A stretch of 64,000 nucleotides of DNA from Pictodentalium vernedei. Taxonomy: Eukaryota; Mollusca; Scaphopoda; Dentaliida; Dentaliidae. The notes beneath the pieces were generated by a model. It did no database searches and was not told where the DNA came from. It saw nothing but the letters and a program-made list of their open reading frames with translations. A program made the position numbers and the translations under genes. Below are positions 1 to 10,957 of this stretch, one piece after another; position 1 is the stretch's first letter, and every line of letters starts with the position of its first letter. The stretch spans positions 183,962,083-184,026,082 of the forward strand of contig CM062297.1 of the NCBI GenBank assembly GCA_031216915.1, given 5' to 3'.

Positions 1-535
1 GTATGTAATTCGAAACGCTAAAACCATGCTGAGATGTTGCAGTAGAGTCTGTAAATGCGTAGGAAGGTTTTGGATTTTTTGGGTGCTAAGTGGCTGTGTC
101 ACCGTTGCCACTTTTGTGTTTTCTTAGACTGTTTCCAGCGAAAGGCTCCTAGGGTAAGTAATTCGAAATGCTTAACACATGCTCAAATGTTGCAGTAAGG
201 TCTGTAGATGTGTACAAAGGTTTCAGATTTTTCAGATGCCACGTGGTGGTGCCACCGTTTTTCTTTCGTGTTTTCTTAGATCATTTCCGGCGAAAAGCTC
301 CCAGAGTATGTAATTTGAAATGCTAAAACTATGCTCAAAAGTTGCAGTAGGGTCTGTAGATGTGCACGAAGGTTTCGGATTTTTGGGGTGCCACCGTTGC
401 CACTTTCATGTTTTCTTAGACCGTTTCCGGCGAAAGGCTCCCAGGGTACATGTATGTAATTCGAAATGCTAAAACCATGCCCAAATGTTGCAGTGGAGTC
501 TGTAGGTGCGCACGAAGCTGTGTCACCTGTGCCAC
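1..535. repeat. Tandem repeat array, about 150-bp unit
   Basis: Four head-to-tail copies start at about 1, 154, 306 and 452, giving spacings of 153, 152 and 146 bases. Each begins with a variant of GTATGTAATTCGAAATGC and contains TTTCCGGCGAAAGGCTCCCAGGG near its end. The last copy is cut short by a deletion. The array probably continues to the left of the window. Open frames across it are by-products of the repeat and I do not call them genes. Confidence 0.85.
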
Positions 536-540
536 TCAAT

Positions 541-1045
541 ATGATTTTAGTGTGTCATACAATACATTTCTTCTTTGTATCAAGCATTCATACAAAGTCA
601 AGGATGCAAATGCGGGGATACACTATAGTGTGCTTTGCACACAAGTGACACCATCTAGTTCATTGTATCGTTATTTGTGTTTCATTATTCCTTGAGCATT
701 AACTCATAGCACAGATTTCACACGGTGTAATCAGACAGTCACAAGTTCAGTGTGACATGTGTCTAAATAAATTAAAAAACTTGTTCCGCCACTGATGTGT
801 CAAGGTAAGCATGTAGATTAAAATTAAAAAGATTGTTTTCTTGAAAGGGATGAAGTGAGCTTGTGTAGTTCTTTACACAGGTATCTGCGAGTAAATACTA
901 ATATTGATATGTGTGGTCAGCACTTCCGGTGTTAAATAGGGAGACTTAATTGATGGGCAGTGTGCAACTTTGAAAGGAAATCGAGCGAGTGGAGTCCAGA
1001 AATGCGTCAGGTTTAATGTAGTGCATACGAAAGCATGCTTTAGTG
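541..1045. repeat. Dispersed intronic block S (copy 1)
   Basis: From about 660 this block matches 11290-11690, 24250-24500 continued at 28654-28790, and 39240-39490 continued at 43684-43815. It includes the sequence into which LINE A inserted in the 24-kb and 39-kb copies; here, around 903-912, the site carries no LINE. At about 1045 the similarity jumps to block X sequence, so this is a recombined junction. Bases 541-660 resemble nothing else here. No gene is evident. Confidence 0.6.
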
Positions 1046-1650
1046 GACGGCTATAATTGAATAGCCATAAGAAAATTAAAGTTTCCTGTTTATGCTTCTT
1101 AAATTGACTTGAAAACCTTATTTCCACTCCCCTCTTTTTGGCTTGAAGTAGCATTTGTAACACATTTTTGTCAAGGTCTGTATTATGCCTGACGGGGTAA
1201 GCACAAAAAGACATTTCCATCCTTTGTTTAGTATTTCAGCATTTCTGAAAATTGCGAAATTATCTCGAAATTGTATTGCCACAATCAACAACCTCAGACG
1301 AATTTATGACAAACAGTACGTAGATCTTGAAAGAAGTACAATGAATAATTTCTGAGGTTTTAAGGAATTTGTTGTTTTCAGGTACATGGGGTGCCATCTT
1401 TTAACTGGAGCTCGAATAGTGACCTAATGAGAGGTACACGCCAAGCAAGGAAACACATCGCGAACTGAATTAGTATGAGAAAGAAGGAAGAATAGCACTT
1501 TAACAACAATAAGTATTCAACTTTCATTGAGTGAGATAAAATTAAAGCAACAACCATAAGTTCTGCCAACCTCGCCAAATATCATAAGTATGTAGGGACA
1601 CGCAAATACGTGATTTTAACGCAAGTGGTATATTTTGATTCGCAGTTTAC
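1046..1650. repeat. Intronic block X (copy 1), adjoining an EGF exon
   Basis: Block X recurs at about 4080-4974, 6939-7330, 19680-20570, 29646-30590, 60010-60620 and 63100-63760. Landmarks are GACCATAAAGCAATCAAAG, the string GTACATGGGGTGCCATCTTTTAA and the phrase ACGCAAATATGTGATT. In + coordinates it always lies just before an EGF exon, so on the minus-strand gene it is the 5' part of the intron downstream of that exon. Open frames recurring in every copy carry indels and are not called genes. Confidence 0.65.
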
Positions 1651-1659
1651 TTCAGTTAC

Positions 1660-1773
1660 CTGTTTCACAATTAACTCCCGTGTAACCAGCTGCACATTCA
1701 CATGTATACTTGTTTATGCCATCGGCGCAAACTCCCCCATTCTGGCATGGTTTTGTAGCACAATCATCTATAT
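1660..1773 (-). CDS. EGF-like exon E1 (one calcium-binding-type EGF module)
   Basis: The exon is 114 bp and encodes 38 residues. It begins with DIDDC and contains the spaced cysteines of an EGF module ([22 protein letters not shown]), ending at the sixth cysteine. The minus strand shows a TTTTACAG acceptor before ATATAGATGATTGT and a GAAACAG/GTAACT donor after the last codon. Both junctions are phase 1, so the exon is symmetric. DID(D/E)C is the usual start of a calcium-binding EGF domain, found in extracellular proteins such as Notch, fibropellins and fibrillins. It differs from E2 and E4 at residues 8 (K for N) and 26 (E for K). Which gene it belongs to cannot be told from one module. Confidence 0.85.
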
Positions 1774-1779
1774 CTGTAA

Positions 1780-2690
1780 AAGGCAATTAAAATTGAAACT
1801 ATTTGTAGTGATAATGAAAAATAATAGAAACATTCATCATATTTGTCTGTACAAATCTGTATTGTGCCACTGTGGCTATGTTAGTGATTTGAAATTACAA
1901 TAACTACTGAAACTGAAGGCATATTAATACCATGCTATCACAACTATTCATTCAGACAAGATAATCTTCTCCCGTGTGGTAAGCCCAGGAAACATTGAAG
2001 ATAATGATAACTTCTCAATGGCAGTTTGTCGTGAAGCAAGTATAGCTGAAACAACTTGAAGTACTCTTTCAATGGATTAACACAACGTACTGCTGTTTAA
2101 TGCAAGTTTAAAATGAACAAATTGGGACTCGTGATACGATCACAGAACATCGAGTCAAGTAATGTCAAAATCGTACACAAAACCTGACTTTGCACATTCA
2201 TTTTCCATTCTACACATGTTATGCTACAGAATTATTTTTCGAGTCTGTACAACAACCAATTAATTCACATTGAATGATTCGCGTGTGCTCGCATATCATA
2301 GTGCCATTTTTCGTGCTACTACTTCAAATTCGGAAGCCATATTAATACTATCCCTGACATCAGAAAGTTTGCAGTAAGTTTAACTTTTGAAATGCTGAAC
2401 AGTGAGGGTTCTTGATGAAGTAGGAGCAGTCATGGGGCCGACACAACAAACGAGGAAAATCGGCCAGTACATAATGTTTTTGGTAATTGTACTTTCCTGT
2501 AGCTTGGCGAAAAGCAGCAGACACTGATGAAAGTACTCATTTAATTGGTAAATGCGATATATCTCGAACTATTTCAAAAGTATTATCAAAAGTTGTTGAC
2601 CTTGTTATTCCGAAAAGTATATACAATTGTTGTTTGTGATTCTATACTACTGCACATAACACCAGTGGCATATTTTGATTATCAGTGTAC
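1780..2690. repeat. Intronic block D (copy 1)
   Basis: Sequence on the far side of the EGF exon is shared with 2820-3155, 7980-8580, 18485-19098, 20940-21540, 30775-31375 and 62000-63090. Landmarks are TTACTACCATGCTATCACA, CATCCTGCTATTTAATGCA and GTGTGCTCGCATATCAT. On the minus strand it is the 3' part of the intron preceding the exon. This copy ends abruptly near 2660, joined to the final bases ahead of exon E2, so the E1-E2 unit is only about 1.04 kb. No gene seen. Confidence 0.65.
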
Positions 2691-2699
2691 TTCAGTTAC

Positions 2700-2813
2700 C
2701 TGTTTCACAATTAACTCCCGTGTAACCGGCTGCACATTTACATGTATATTTGTTTATTCCATCGGCGCAAACTCCCCCATTCTGGCATGGGTTTGTGGCA
2801 CAATCATCTATAT
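2700..2813 (-). CDS. EGF-like exon E2
   Basis: A 114-bp phase 1-1 exon with intact acceptor (TTTTACAG) and donor (CAG/GTAACT), encoding [16 protein letters not shown] and so on to CET with all six cysteines. It differs from E4 at a single synonymous site in an alanine codon (GCC against GCT). It lies 1040 bases from E1, much closer than any other pair, because the intervening intron lost most of its block. Part of the same minus-strand gene as E1. Confidence 0.85.
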
Positions 2814-3157
2814 CTGTAAAAGGTAAATAAAATTAAAACTATCTGTAGTTATAATGAGCAATGATTGAAACGTACATCATATATGGCTGTAAAAATCTTG
2901 AGTATCTCACTAAGGTAATTTTAGTGATTTTAAATTACAATAACTACTGAAACTGAAGACAATATTACTATCCATGCTATCACAAAGATTCATTCAGAGA
3001 AAATAATCTGCCCCGTTTGGCTTGACAAGGTAACAATGAAGATAATGATAACTTCTCAGTGGCAGTTTGTCATGAGGCAAATGTATCTGAAACAACTTGG
3101 AGTACTCTTTCAATGGATTAACACAACATCCTGCTATTTAATGCAGGTTTAAAATTA

Positions 3158-3487
3158 AAATAGACTCACTAACCACCTAAACTGCTGTCTCTCTAGTGGG
3201 TACCCAAAATGTTGGAAAGTAGCTACAGGAGTCATGATACCCAAACCCGACAAAGACTTGAGCAACCCAGCCTTCTCAGCTGTATTGGAAAAACTTTCGA
3301 ACGGATTCCTCACGATTAGACTCCGCAGCTATCTCGAATCAATCAGCTTTTTTCAATAAGTGGCAAAGGGCCTACAGAAGCCAAAGAGAGGGAATCGAGC
3401 ATGTTTATAGACTGGTAGATTATATGAAAACGGCCTTCAGTCAAAATGAAATAGTAACCACGCTATTACTGGACGTAGAAAAGCCGT
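3158..3487 (+). pseudogene. LINE reverse-transcriptase fragment (N-terminal RT part)
   Basis: Translation shows degraded RT block sequence: a stretch like VMIPKPDKDLSNP, then LEKLSNGFLTIRLRSYLES, then LLLDVEKA near the end, with frameshifts and stops between. It ends in the AFD-type catalytic region and is fused directly to the GTGAGATTTATATAATTAC sequence that begins the next intronic block. The corresponding place in the 19-kb unit has no LINE but carries about 600 bases missing here, so the fragment sits at a deletion or recombination junction rather than a clean insertion. Confidence 0.6.
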
Positions 3488-4974
3488 GAGATTTATATAA
3501 TTACAATTTAGAAGGGTGAATTTGAGGCGTGTTTTAGCTATCCCAAATACCCACATCCAATATCGGATTCCCATATTATGTTCATTTATGATGCTTTTTG
3601 ATAACTTCCGGTTTCAGTATAGGGCTCCGGCCTAACACGAATTTGGAGAGGGGTATGTTCGAAATCGATCTGCAAGCATCATTGCTTTTTCGGCTTCCGG
3701 TTTCACCACTATTTCCACAATCGCCGCTGGATCGAATTGGCGGCGTTTTCAAATGATTTTTTTTTGAAAATGAAAAAAGCAGAAAACTTATCCTATTTTT
3801 GTAGTATCTCGATATCAATGTGACAAAATCGTTATCATTTGTGGCAGAAAGATATTTTTAATCATGTTTCTCGTCGAAATCTTTCATTACGAACAGCACT
3901 TGTAATCACTATCGAATATTTCGCATTTATGCGGCGAGAGAATATACCTGTCACGTGGAGCATATATTGTTATCACATAAACGAAACCGTACTGTTAGCG
4001 TAAAAAACGCCTCTGAATGTTTGATCTTACAACTCAAGAAAGCTGCGAATAAATCACGTTTACTGGACAGCTAAAACCGGCTGACCATAAAGCAATCAAA
4101 GTTTCTTGTTTATGCTCCTCAACTCCTCAACTGGACTATAAAACCTTGTTTCCTCTCCTCTCTATTGGCCTTGAAGTAGCATTTGTAACACATTTGTGTT
4201 CCTTTCTGTATTATGCCTGGCGGGAATAGCACAAAGGACGTTTCCCTCTTTCGTTTCGTATTTCAGCATACCTTAAAATTGAGGAATTATCTCCAAATTT
4301 TATTGCCACTATCAACAACCTGAGACAAATTTATGACAAACAGCAAGTACATCTTGAAAGAAGTACAATGCATAATTTCTGAGATCTTAAGGAATTTATT
4401 GTTTTCAGGTACATGGGGTGCCATCTTTTAAATGGGGCTCGAATAGTGACCTAATGAGAAGCAGTATGAGAACGATGGAAGAATAGCACTTTAACAACAA
4501 TAAGTATTCAATATTCATTGAGTGAGATAAAATTAATGCAGCAACAATGTGTTCTGCCAAACTCACCAAATATCATAAGTATGTAGGAAAACGCAAATAT
4601 GTGATTGTAACACAAATGACATATGCTGATTTTCAGTTTTACTTTAGTTTAAATGATATTTATTTCCAATTATCAGAGAAAAAAAGACACGCAACAATGA
4701 AATGTGTGTGGATTCGACAGTATGCTGGAAGCTTATAAAAGTCGTTTCCACTAAAGGTGCATTTACAACTGTGATGGCACGAGATGTTAATTAAATGACT
4801 TCTATATCCCAAACATTTACCGTACATAGCTTTTGCCATGTCAAATGTGTTCTATTCAGTATGATATCAGAATGCAGTCATTTTGGAAACAATTATTACT
4901 ACATTGGTTTTCAAGTTGAACAGAGTGAAAAAGTTTGAACAGGTGAAAGAGATAGTATTGAGAGACTACAATCG
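3488..4974. repeat. Intronic blocks preceding and including X (copy 2)
   Basis: This stretch is nearly identical to 19099-20573. It stops at 4974 after GACTACAAT, where truncated LINE C begins. No EGF exon follows in this copy; block X restarts only after the LINE at 6939. A recurring 63-codon frame near 4547-4738 has a close twin at 20149-20340 but is altered in other copies and lies in repeat sequence, so I do not call it a gene. Confidence 0.6.
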
Positions 4975-6246
4975 GAAGAATCTTCATGGAGACCAATCAA
5001 TGCTGGTATACCCCAGGGGTCAATACTTGGACCCCTACTGTTCTTGATATACATAAACGACATGACCAGAGATTTACTTAGTAGTATACGCCTCTTTGTG
5101 GACGATACGTCTTTATATCTAATTATTGAGAACCCGGAGCAAGCCTCGTCCATAATCAATCAGGGTTTGACCACAATCGATCATTGGGCCAAAACCTGGT
5201 TGGTTGAGTTCAATCCTAACAAAACAGAGAGTATGTTGATATCACGTAAAAATATCCCTAACTCCCATCCACCCTTATATTTAGGTGACTCGGCGATTGC
5301 GGAAGTTCGCAACCATAAACACTTAGGCCTCATACTGAACAGTACATGTACATGGAACGACCATATTGACCACATCTGCTCCAAAGCCTGGTCTCGTATA
5401 GACCTGCTGAGGAGGCATAAATTTAGTCTTGATCGCAGTGTCTTAGAAAAGATATATTTTGCCTTTATAAGGCCTCTTCTTGAATATGCGGATACTGTCT
5501 GGGATACTTGTTCTGTGACTAATGTCGCTCAGCTTGAAAAAATACAAATTGCAGCTGCAAGAATCATCACAGGAGCTACAATGAGTGCCAGTAAGCTTCT
5601 TTTATATACGGAAACACGTTGGGACTCTTTGCAAGAAAGACGCCGCAAACATAAATTAATTCAGTATTTTAAAATGTATCATCATATGTCTCCCCCATAC
5701 ATTTCAAATAAGGTTCCTCGACTTATCTCAAAGACGAATCCGTCACTTAGTCTCCGATCTAGTCAGAACCACCGAGTCCCCTTCTGTCGAACGCAACTGT
5801 ATCAGTCCTCTTTTATCCCCAACGTCACTGATCAGTGGAATAACTTGCCCTTACCTGTCCGCGAGAGTTCATCGTTGACTAACTTTAAAACTTTCTTGAG
5901 CAATGGTAACCAAAGACCCCCAAAGTTCTTCAATGATGCGAAATCTCGCAGGGCCCAAATATATCACTGCAGGCTGCGGTTACACTGTAGTAACCTCAAC
6001 TCACATCTATATGAAAATCATTTATCACCAAGCCCCCTGTGTCAGTGTGGCGAGCGTGAAACTACCGATCATTTTCTCCTTCAGTGTCCATTGTTCTCGA
6101 ACGCTCGCAACATCTCGATTAATTTACTTCCATATACAGTAGACACATCCATACTCTTGTTTGGATCTGAATTCCTGAACAACGAGGATAACAGCCTTAT
6201 TTTTGACGTAGTCCATGACTATATTTTATCCACTAAACGATTTTAG
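4966..6246 (+). pseudogene. LINE C reverse transcriptase, C-terminal part
   Basis: The frame is open from the 5' junction to the stop at 6244-6246 with no internal stop. It starts in the RT motif GIPQGSILGPLLFLIYIND and carries the catalytic box as FVDDTSLY, where most relatives have FADD. Further on are the thumb-like segment HKHLGLILN, YFAFIRPLLEYADTVWD, and a C-terminal cysteine/histidine motif CQCGERETTDHFLLQCP. The endonuclease and fingers part of the RT are missing, so it is a dead-on-arrival copy. Such proteins nick target DNA and reverse-transcribe their own RNA; this remnant cannot. Confidence 0.85.
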
Positions 6247-6938
6247 TAAGTTATAAGTCAACATAATATCTCCTTCTTGCAGCTCAACACCACTGAAACC
6301 TGAAACTTGTAACATAGCCATCTCTAAATTGATGATCTGAAACCAAGTTACCGGCTGTTTATTCTACACAGTCTTAACTCAATGCACCATGTATTCAACC
6401 TGGCACCTGTAATTTTTTCCTGTCACTTTCCTCACTCTTCGATCAGTGCTTTGGCTCTTCTACCACTCTACTACTTTTTGTTTTCTTTTCTTCTTCTTCT
6501 CTCTTAACCCGAAGTTTAAACAATCTCACGTATCGTTGCCTGGTTGCCGAATCTGCTCATCAGCCCTGTCGCTGCATGTTATTGGCCTGAGAGGGTATGT
6601 GTGTTAAAAGTTTCCTTGGGTTAATCTAATCTACGATTGTAGCAACTTTGTCTTAATTAAAACACAGTGGAGGGGTGGGTGTGTTCTCGGCATCCATGTA
6701 GCTATGTGTGAGCTCTTTGACTGATCTTACACCACCTACAGGAGTATCTTTGTTAACCAACCGGGGAGACGACTTACATAAGCTGTAAGCTTTCTGTCGG
6801 ATCCCCTCTCTCACATTACCTTGTCTATCTGCTACTTGTATACAATTGTATTGCTTGCTGTTCACACTTTGTTTGCTTCTATTAACTGTTATTGAATATT
6901 GTATACATATCGATTTTTTCAATAAATATTGTTTAAAC
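4975..6938 (+). mobile_element. LINE C, 5'-truncated non-LTR retrotransposon
   Basis: The element begins inside the reverse-transcriptase domain and ends in the same 3' terminus as LINE A, CAATAAATATTGTTTAAACT. It belongs to the same family group as LINE A at protein level but a different subfamily. The flanks are not a simple insertion: the left flank corresponds to 20573 in the sister unit and the right flank to about 19897. So block X is repeated on both sides. Bases 6247-6938 are the 3' untranslated part and contain no other gene. Confidence 0.8.
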
Positions 6939-7720
6939 TAAATTTTATTGCCACTATCAACAACCTGAGATAAATTTATGACAAACAGCACGTACATCTT
7001 GAAAGAAGTACAATGCATAATTTCTGAGATCTTAAGGAATTTATTGTTTTCAGGTACATGGGGTGCCATCTTTTAAATGGGGCTCGAATAGTGACCTAAT
7101 GAGAAGCAGTATGAGAATGATGGAAGAATAGCACTTTAACAACAATAAGTATTCAATATTCATTGAGTTAGATAAAATTAATGCAACAACAATATGTTCT
7201 GCCAAACTCACCAAATATAAGTATGTAGGAAAACGCAAATATGTGATTGTAACACAAATGACATATGCTGATTTTCAGTTTTACTTTTGTTTAAATAATA
7301 TTTATTTACAATTATCAGAGAAAAAAAGACACGCAACAATGAAATATGTGTGGATTCGACAGAATGCTGGAAGCTTATAAAGGTCGTTTCCACTAAAGGT
7401 ACATTTACAACTGTGATGGCACGAGATGTTAATTAAATGTCTTCTATATCCCAAAGATTTACCGTACATAGCTTTTGCCACGTCAAGTGTGTTCTATTCA
7501 ATATGATATCAGAATGCAGTCATTTTGGAAACAAATATTACTACGTTGGTTTTCAAGTTGAACAGAGTGAAAAAGTTTGAACAGGTGAAGGAGATAGTAT
7601 TGATGGACTACAATTTTAAGAGGCCTCAACAGTTCACCGAGTAGAAGGCGAGCAAGGAAAGCACAGGGCATGTTCTATGGGTGTATATGGCCAGCGGGAT
7701 GAGTAGTGGTGGGATAATCA
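6939..7720. repeat. Intronic block X (copy 3)
   Basis: Starts at AAATTTTATTGCCACTATCAAC, immediately after the LINE C 3' end, and runs parallel to 4293-4970 and 19897-20690. It carries the ordinary X landmarks, then the CCTCAACAGTTCACCGAG segment lost from copy 2. No gene seen. Confidence 0.65.
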
Positions 7721-7735
7721 TTTTACTTTAGTTAC

Positions 7736-7789
7736 CTGTTTCACTGTTAACACCTATGTAACCAGCTGCACATTTAAATATATACTCGT
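7736..7789 (-). pseudogene. EGF half-exon relic (unit 1)
   Basis: The 3' half of an EGF exon lies 71 bases short of full exon E3 in + coordinates, so downstream of it on the gene. It keeps a CAG/GTAAC donor and residues resembling YT-K-AAGY-GVN-E. Two cysteine codons are lost (positions expected in YTCKC and NCE), and there is no first half and no acceptor. The matching relic in the next unit is at 20696-20749. It joins abruptly to the sequence that normally precedes a complete exon. Confidence 0.6.
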
Positions 7790-7859
7790 ATTTATGGACA
7801 CGCAAATATGTGATTTTAACGCAAGTGGTATATTTTGATTCTCAGTTTACTTCAGTTAC

Positions 7860-7973
7860 CTGTTTCACAATTAACTCCCGTGTAACCAGATGCACATTTA
7901 CATGTATACTTGTTTATTCCATCGAGGCAATCTCCCCCATTCTGGCATGGGTTTGTGGCACATTCATCTATAT
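7860..7973 (-). CDS. EGF-like exon E3
   Basis: A 114-bp phase 1-1 exon with intact acceptor and donor. It starts DIDEC, the most canonical calcium-binding EGF start in the set, and has [15 protein letters not shown] and KCASGYTG with all six cysteines. Its differences from E2/E4 change residues 4 (D to E), 15 (V to D), 17 (A to L) and 29 (A to S). The reading frame stays open despite these changes, which argues for a functional module. Confidence 0.85.
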
Positions 7974-7979
7974 CTGTAA

Positions 7980-8584
7980 AAGGTAAATAAAATTAAAACT
8001 ATCTGTAGTTATAATGAGCAATGATTGAAACGTACATCATTTTTGGCTGTAAAAATCTTTATTTTGCCACCGTGACTATGTTAGTGATTTAACTTTACAA
8101 TAGCTACTTAAACTTAAGACAATATTACTACCATGCTATCACAGGGATTCACTCAGAAAAAATAATCTGCCCTGTTTGGTTAGCCCAGGAAACATTGAAC
8201 CTAATGAGAACTTCTCAATGGCAGTTTGTCATGAGGCAAATATAGCTGAAACAATTTGGAGTACTCGTTCAATGGATTAAAACAACATCCTGCTATTTAA
8301 TGCAAGTTTAAAATGAACAAATTTAAACCCGTGATACAATCACAGAACATCAAATCAATGAAAGTCGTTACTGTGCACACAACCTGAACTTGCACATTCA
8401 TTTTTTCATTCTACAAATGTTATGCTATAGAATTATCTTACGAGTTCGTATAGCAGCCAATTAATTCACACTAAGCGATTCATGTGTGCTCGCATATCAT
8501 TGTGCCATTTTCCTGGCTACTGCTTCAAATAACGGAAGCCATGTTAATACTCTCCCTGGCACCTCAAAGTTTGCTGTAAGTAGA
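7980..8584. repeat. Intronic block D (copy 3)
   Basis: Parallel to 20940-21545 and 30775-31377 along its whole length, with a few substitutions. It ends at the boundary with the truncated LINE B-type fragment. No gene or RNA feature seen. Confidence 0.6.
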
Positions 8585-9640
8585 AAGTAACAGCAAACTC
8601 CTTAGTGTAGTAGAGACAGGTGACTACGAGTATCTAGGGGGTAAATATAAACATCACAAGAAGAGGTATCTACCGAAACCACACAAATAAATTGATTCTG
8701 AAGGGGAGGGGGGATCCTTAACCAAATGAAACTTATAGGGAGGAACAGTTTCAATAAGGTTTTCGTGGGGAAAACCATTTGGGAAATAGTGGGTTTGCCA
8801 AGTATAACATATGGTACGGACATATGGTACGGAAATGATACCACTAAACCAAACGGCTGCAAAGAGCTTGGAAACCCTGCAGAACGATGCAGGCCGATGG
8901 ATAACGGGGTCAAGTAATGACCCAGCACTAGAAGCAATCAGGGGCGAGGTTGGGGGTGTTGATCGAGGACAGGAAAGACTTATTGAAACTCGGTTATCTT
9001 AATTATTTGGTAAATCTCTCCGACAGCCGATGGTGTAAAGTAATGTTCAAGAATATTTTCAACTCTAATACCAAGACAGGGTGGATGGTCCAAGTGAGGG
9101 AGCTAATAGAGAACTACTCATTGGAGATCTCGGACCTAGACGTAGGGGCAACCCAGGGCAAATAAATCGTAAGAGAAAGAGTCATGGAGGATGGTAACCT
9201 TAATTGGCGAGAGGGGGCCAAATCTAAGAGGTCTTTGGGTGGCCTGCGTGATAAAAGAGAAGCCTCGTTTTGAAGAGTACTTTGATGGCACTTTTGGGGG
9301 GTCACTTTTGTTCAAGGTCACGGTCCATGGAGTTGAGGGGAAAAATTGGGAAACACAGCGGAAAGGAGTGCCAAATGTGTAACTTAGGCGTAGGGGAGCA
9401 CTTCCTTCTAGAATGCCCAAAATACCAGTCTAAAAGAATAAAATTGACTGGGAGTATAATGAGGAAGTGAGATGGGAGAATGAAGGACACGCGGGTAGTG
9501 AGTGACTCTAAGGGGAGGGGTTAATGTGCTAATCGGAGAGATCGGGGAAAATGGGGCAAAGGAAGTCATCAAGCGGTTCGTCTCCGAGTGTTGGGAGGAG
9601 AGAAGAAGCGTGGGAAGAGGTGGCCAGTTGGGAGTGGAAC
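8585..9640 (+). pseudogene. LINE B-family ORF2 fragment (unit 1)
   Basis: The C-terminal third of ORF2 of a LINE B relative, in + orientation. Recognisable pieces are ETGDYEYLGVNINIT, SFNKVFVGKTIWE, PSITYGTD, AGRWITGSSN, VRELIENYSLEISDLDVG, FLLECPKYQS and FVSECWEERRS, scattered over several frames. A run of about 14 bases including GGGGAGGGGGG replaces part of the region after LILKG. Copies at the same position in units 2 (21546-22597) and 3 (31378-32435) show the insertion predates the duplications. Confidence 0.8.
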
Positions 9641-10136
9641 TGTTCGTCGAGAGTGCACTTATCTTCTTCTATCAATGCTAACCCTGCTTGTGTGGAGTTA
9701 ATACTTTGTCGTGTATGGCAGTTGCTCTCCGTTTCTTGTTGATTCTCTCCGGGTACTCCGGCCTCCTCCACTGGTAAAACTGTCCGACACGAAGTAACCC
9801 GGGCTGTGATAAATACATATTGAGAAAAGTATATGCTATTGTTTTCTGTGAACCTATTCTTCTGCATATTGAATTTATTGATAGGGTTAACTGCTGCATA
9901 CATAACTCAGTGCCGTTTGTGCGACCACTGCTGAGAAATAGATAGATATGTAAAACTTATGATGAAAAATGGAGGTTGTTCTTTTTACTGTACATTTTAA
10001 TACCACATAAGGAAGGAAAATGCGTAAATGAAATATACTGCTTTTGTGATTTTGTGATTGCTATTTGCACAGAAAATAAAGCACGATAAAGTAGTAAATA
10101 TTGATGATATTATTTCGTAATTCTATTACACAATAT
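9641..10136. repeat. Intronic sequence between LINE fragment and palindrome (unit 1)
   Basis: Parallel to 22598-23096 and 32436-32936. The part from about 9780, with TATTGTTTTCTGTGAACCTATTC and CATAACTCAGTGCCGTTTGTG, also recurs at 18960-19095 and 62755-62870 and so belongs to the ancestral unit. No gene seen; recurring minus-strand frames at 9529-9903 shift between copies. Confidence 0.5.
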
Positions 10137-10156
10137 CATACGTTATCTCCGCCAAT

Positions 10157-10253
10157 ATGTATGGTATATGGAGATGTAATACCTGGATGTCGGTTTTTAA
10201 ACACAGAGCCGCAGGCGAGACATCCAGGTATTAAATCTCCACATACCATACAT
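10157..10253. repeat. Long inverted repeat (hairpin family P, unit 1)
   Basis: Arms of about 35 bases at 10157-10191 and 10218-10253 pair through TGGTATATGGAGATGTAATACC and its complement, with a GC-rich loop. In unit 2 (23105-23213) the arms extend further through TTTAAACAC/GTGTTTAAA around the loop, so unit 1 has lost about 14 bases of one inner arm. The RNA or single strand would fold into a stable hairpin. No coding content. Confidence 0.75.
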
Positions 10254-10264
10254 GTTCGTGGAGA

Positions 10265-10784
10265 CAACATTTTTGTCCCTTTTGAACACACAATAGAAAC
10301 ATAGTGGAAACAAATTTATGTACGCGTTTCTCACACTCCGCAATCAGTTGGTTCAAACTTGTAAATTATTGTTTTGTTTTTATAAACGCAGAAGACAACA
10401 GATGGAGTTACATCCATCGGGTGGTTATTGGAAAGGCGTAAACAGATCGTTGATTTGTTGACAGATTTGTTCTTATTTTGTTTTTCTAAAGTTGTTTGAT
10501 TTAATTATTCGACTATTTAAATAATAACAGCAAAATATGATAGAGTTGTCAGAAATCTGATGATATTTGTGACCATTTGCCGGTTTTGGGGTTTGGTTTA
10601 TATATCGAGCGAGTGAAAGCGAAAAACTTTCATTTAAACAATATATCCCCGATGTTTCGCGTACCCTTATACCCTGAATGTTGCACGCTCTCATATACCA
10701 TGGATAGTGGGTGCGACCTTTGCCATGGCTATCTATCTTAGGCATTCTGACCAATCAGAAGGTTGAATTTATCGGGATATAGGG
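10265..10784. repeat. Non-coding segment repeated in all three units
   Basis: Present at 10265-10784, 23230-23752 and 38284-38754 (the last with a deletion of about 60 bases near 38653). It includes CTGACCAATCAGAAGG near one end and ATATATCGAGCGAG in the middle. A minus-strand frame of up to 93 codons recurs in the three copies but is shortened by the deletion in unit 3 and resembles no known family, so I list it only as repeat sequence. Confidence 0.5.
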
Positions 10785-10957
10785 ACATTACAATTTGTCT
10801 CAAAAACATAGGTTATGACCCCTCTTTGGAACGAGCTCGTCGAGCTCATCCCAAAGAGGGGTCATAACCTATGATTTGACACAAAAATGAAAAATTTCGT
10901 TATTCAAGAATTTTTTTTGCAAGTGTCGTCTGCTTTTCATAATAGGTAAAGGAATAA
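10785..10957. mobile_element. TTAA-type palindromic MITE, truncated (unit 1)
   Basis: The central palindrome at 10807-10873 has arms CATAGGTTATGACCCC and its complement around GAGCTCGTCGAGCTC. The right terminus is degraded (GGTAAAGGAATAA instead of GGTAAAGGGTTAA) and the left terminus is missing. Compare the complete copy at 11955-12198. Orthologous copies are at 23756-23914 and 38748-38905. Confidence 0.75.

Noticed and set aside
276-695. Frames in the left-edge satellite
   Set aside because: They follow the 150-bp repeat and are broken in neighbouring repeats.
1378-1578. Minus-strand frame ending LKDGTPCT and its repeats at 7050 and 63449
   Set aside because: Recurs with block X in different frames; no domain and no conservation beyond repeat identity.
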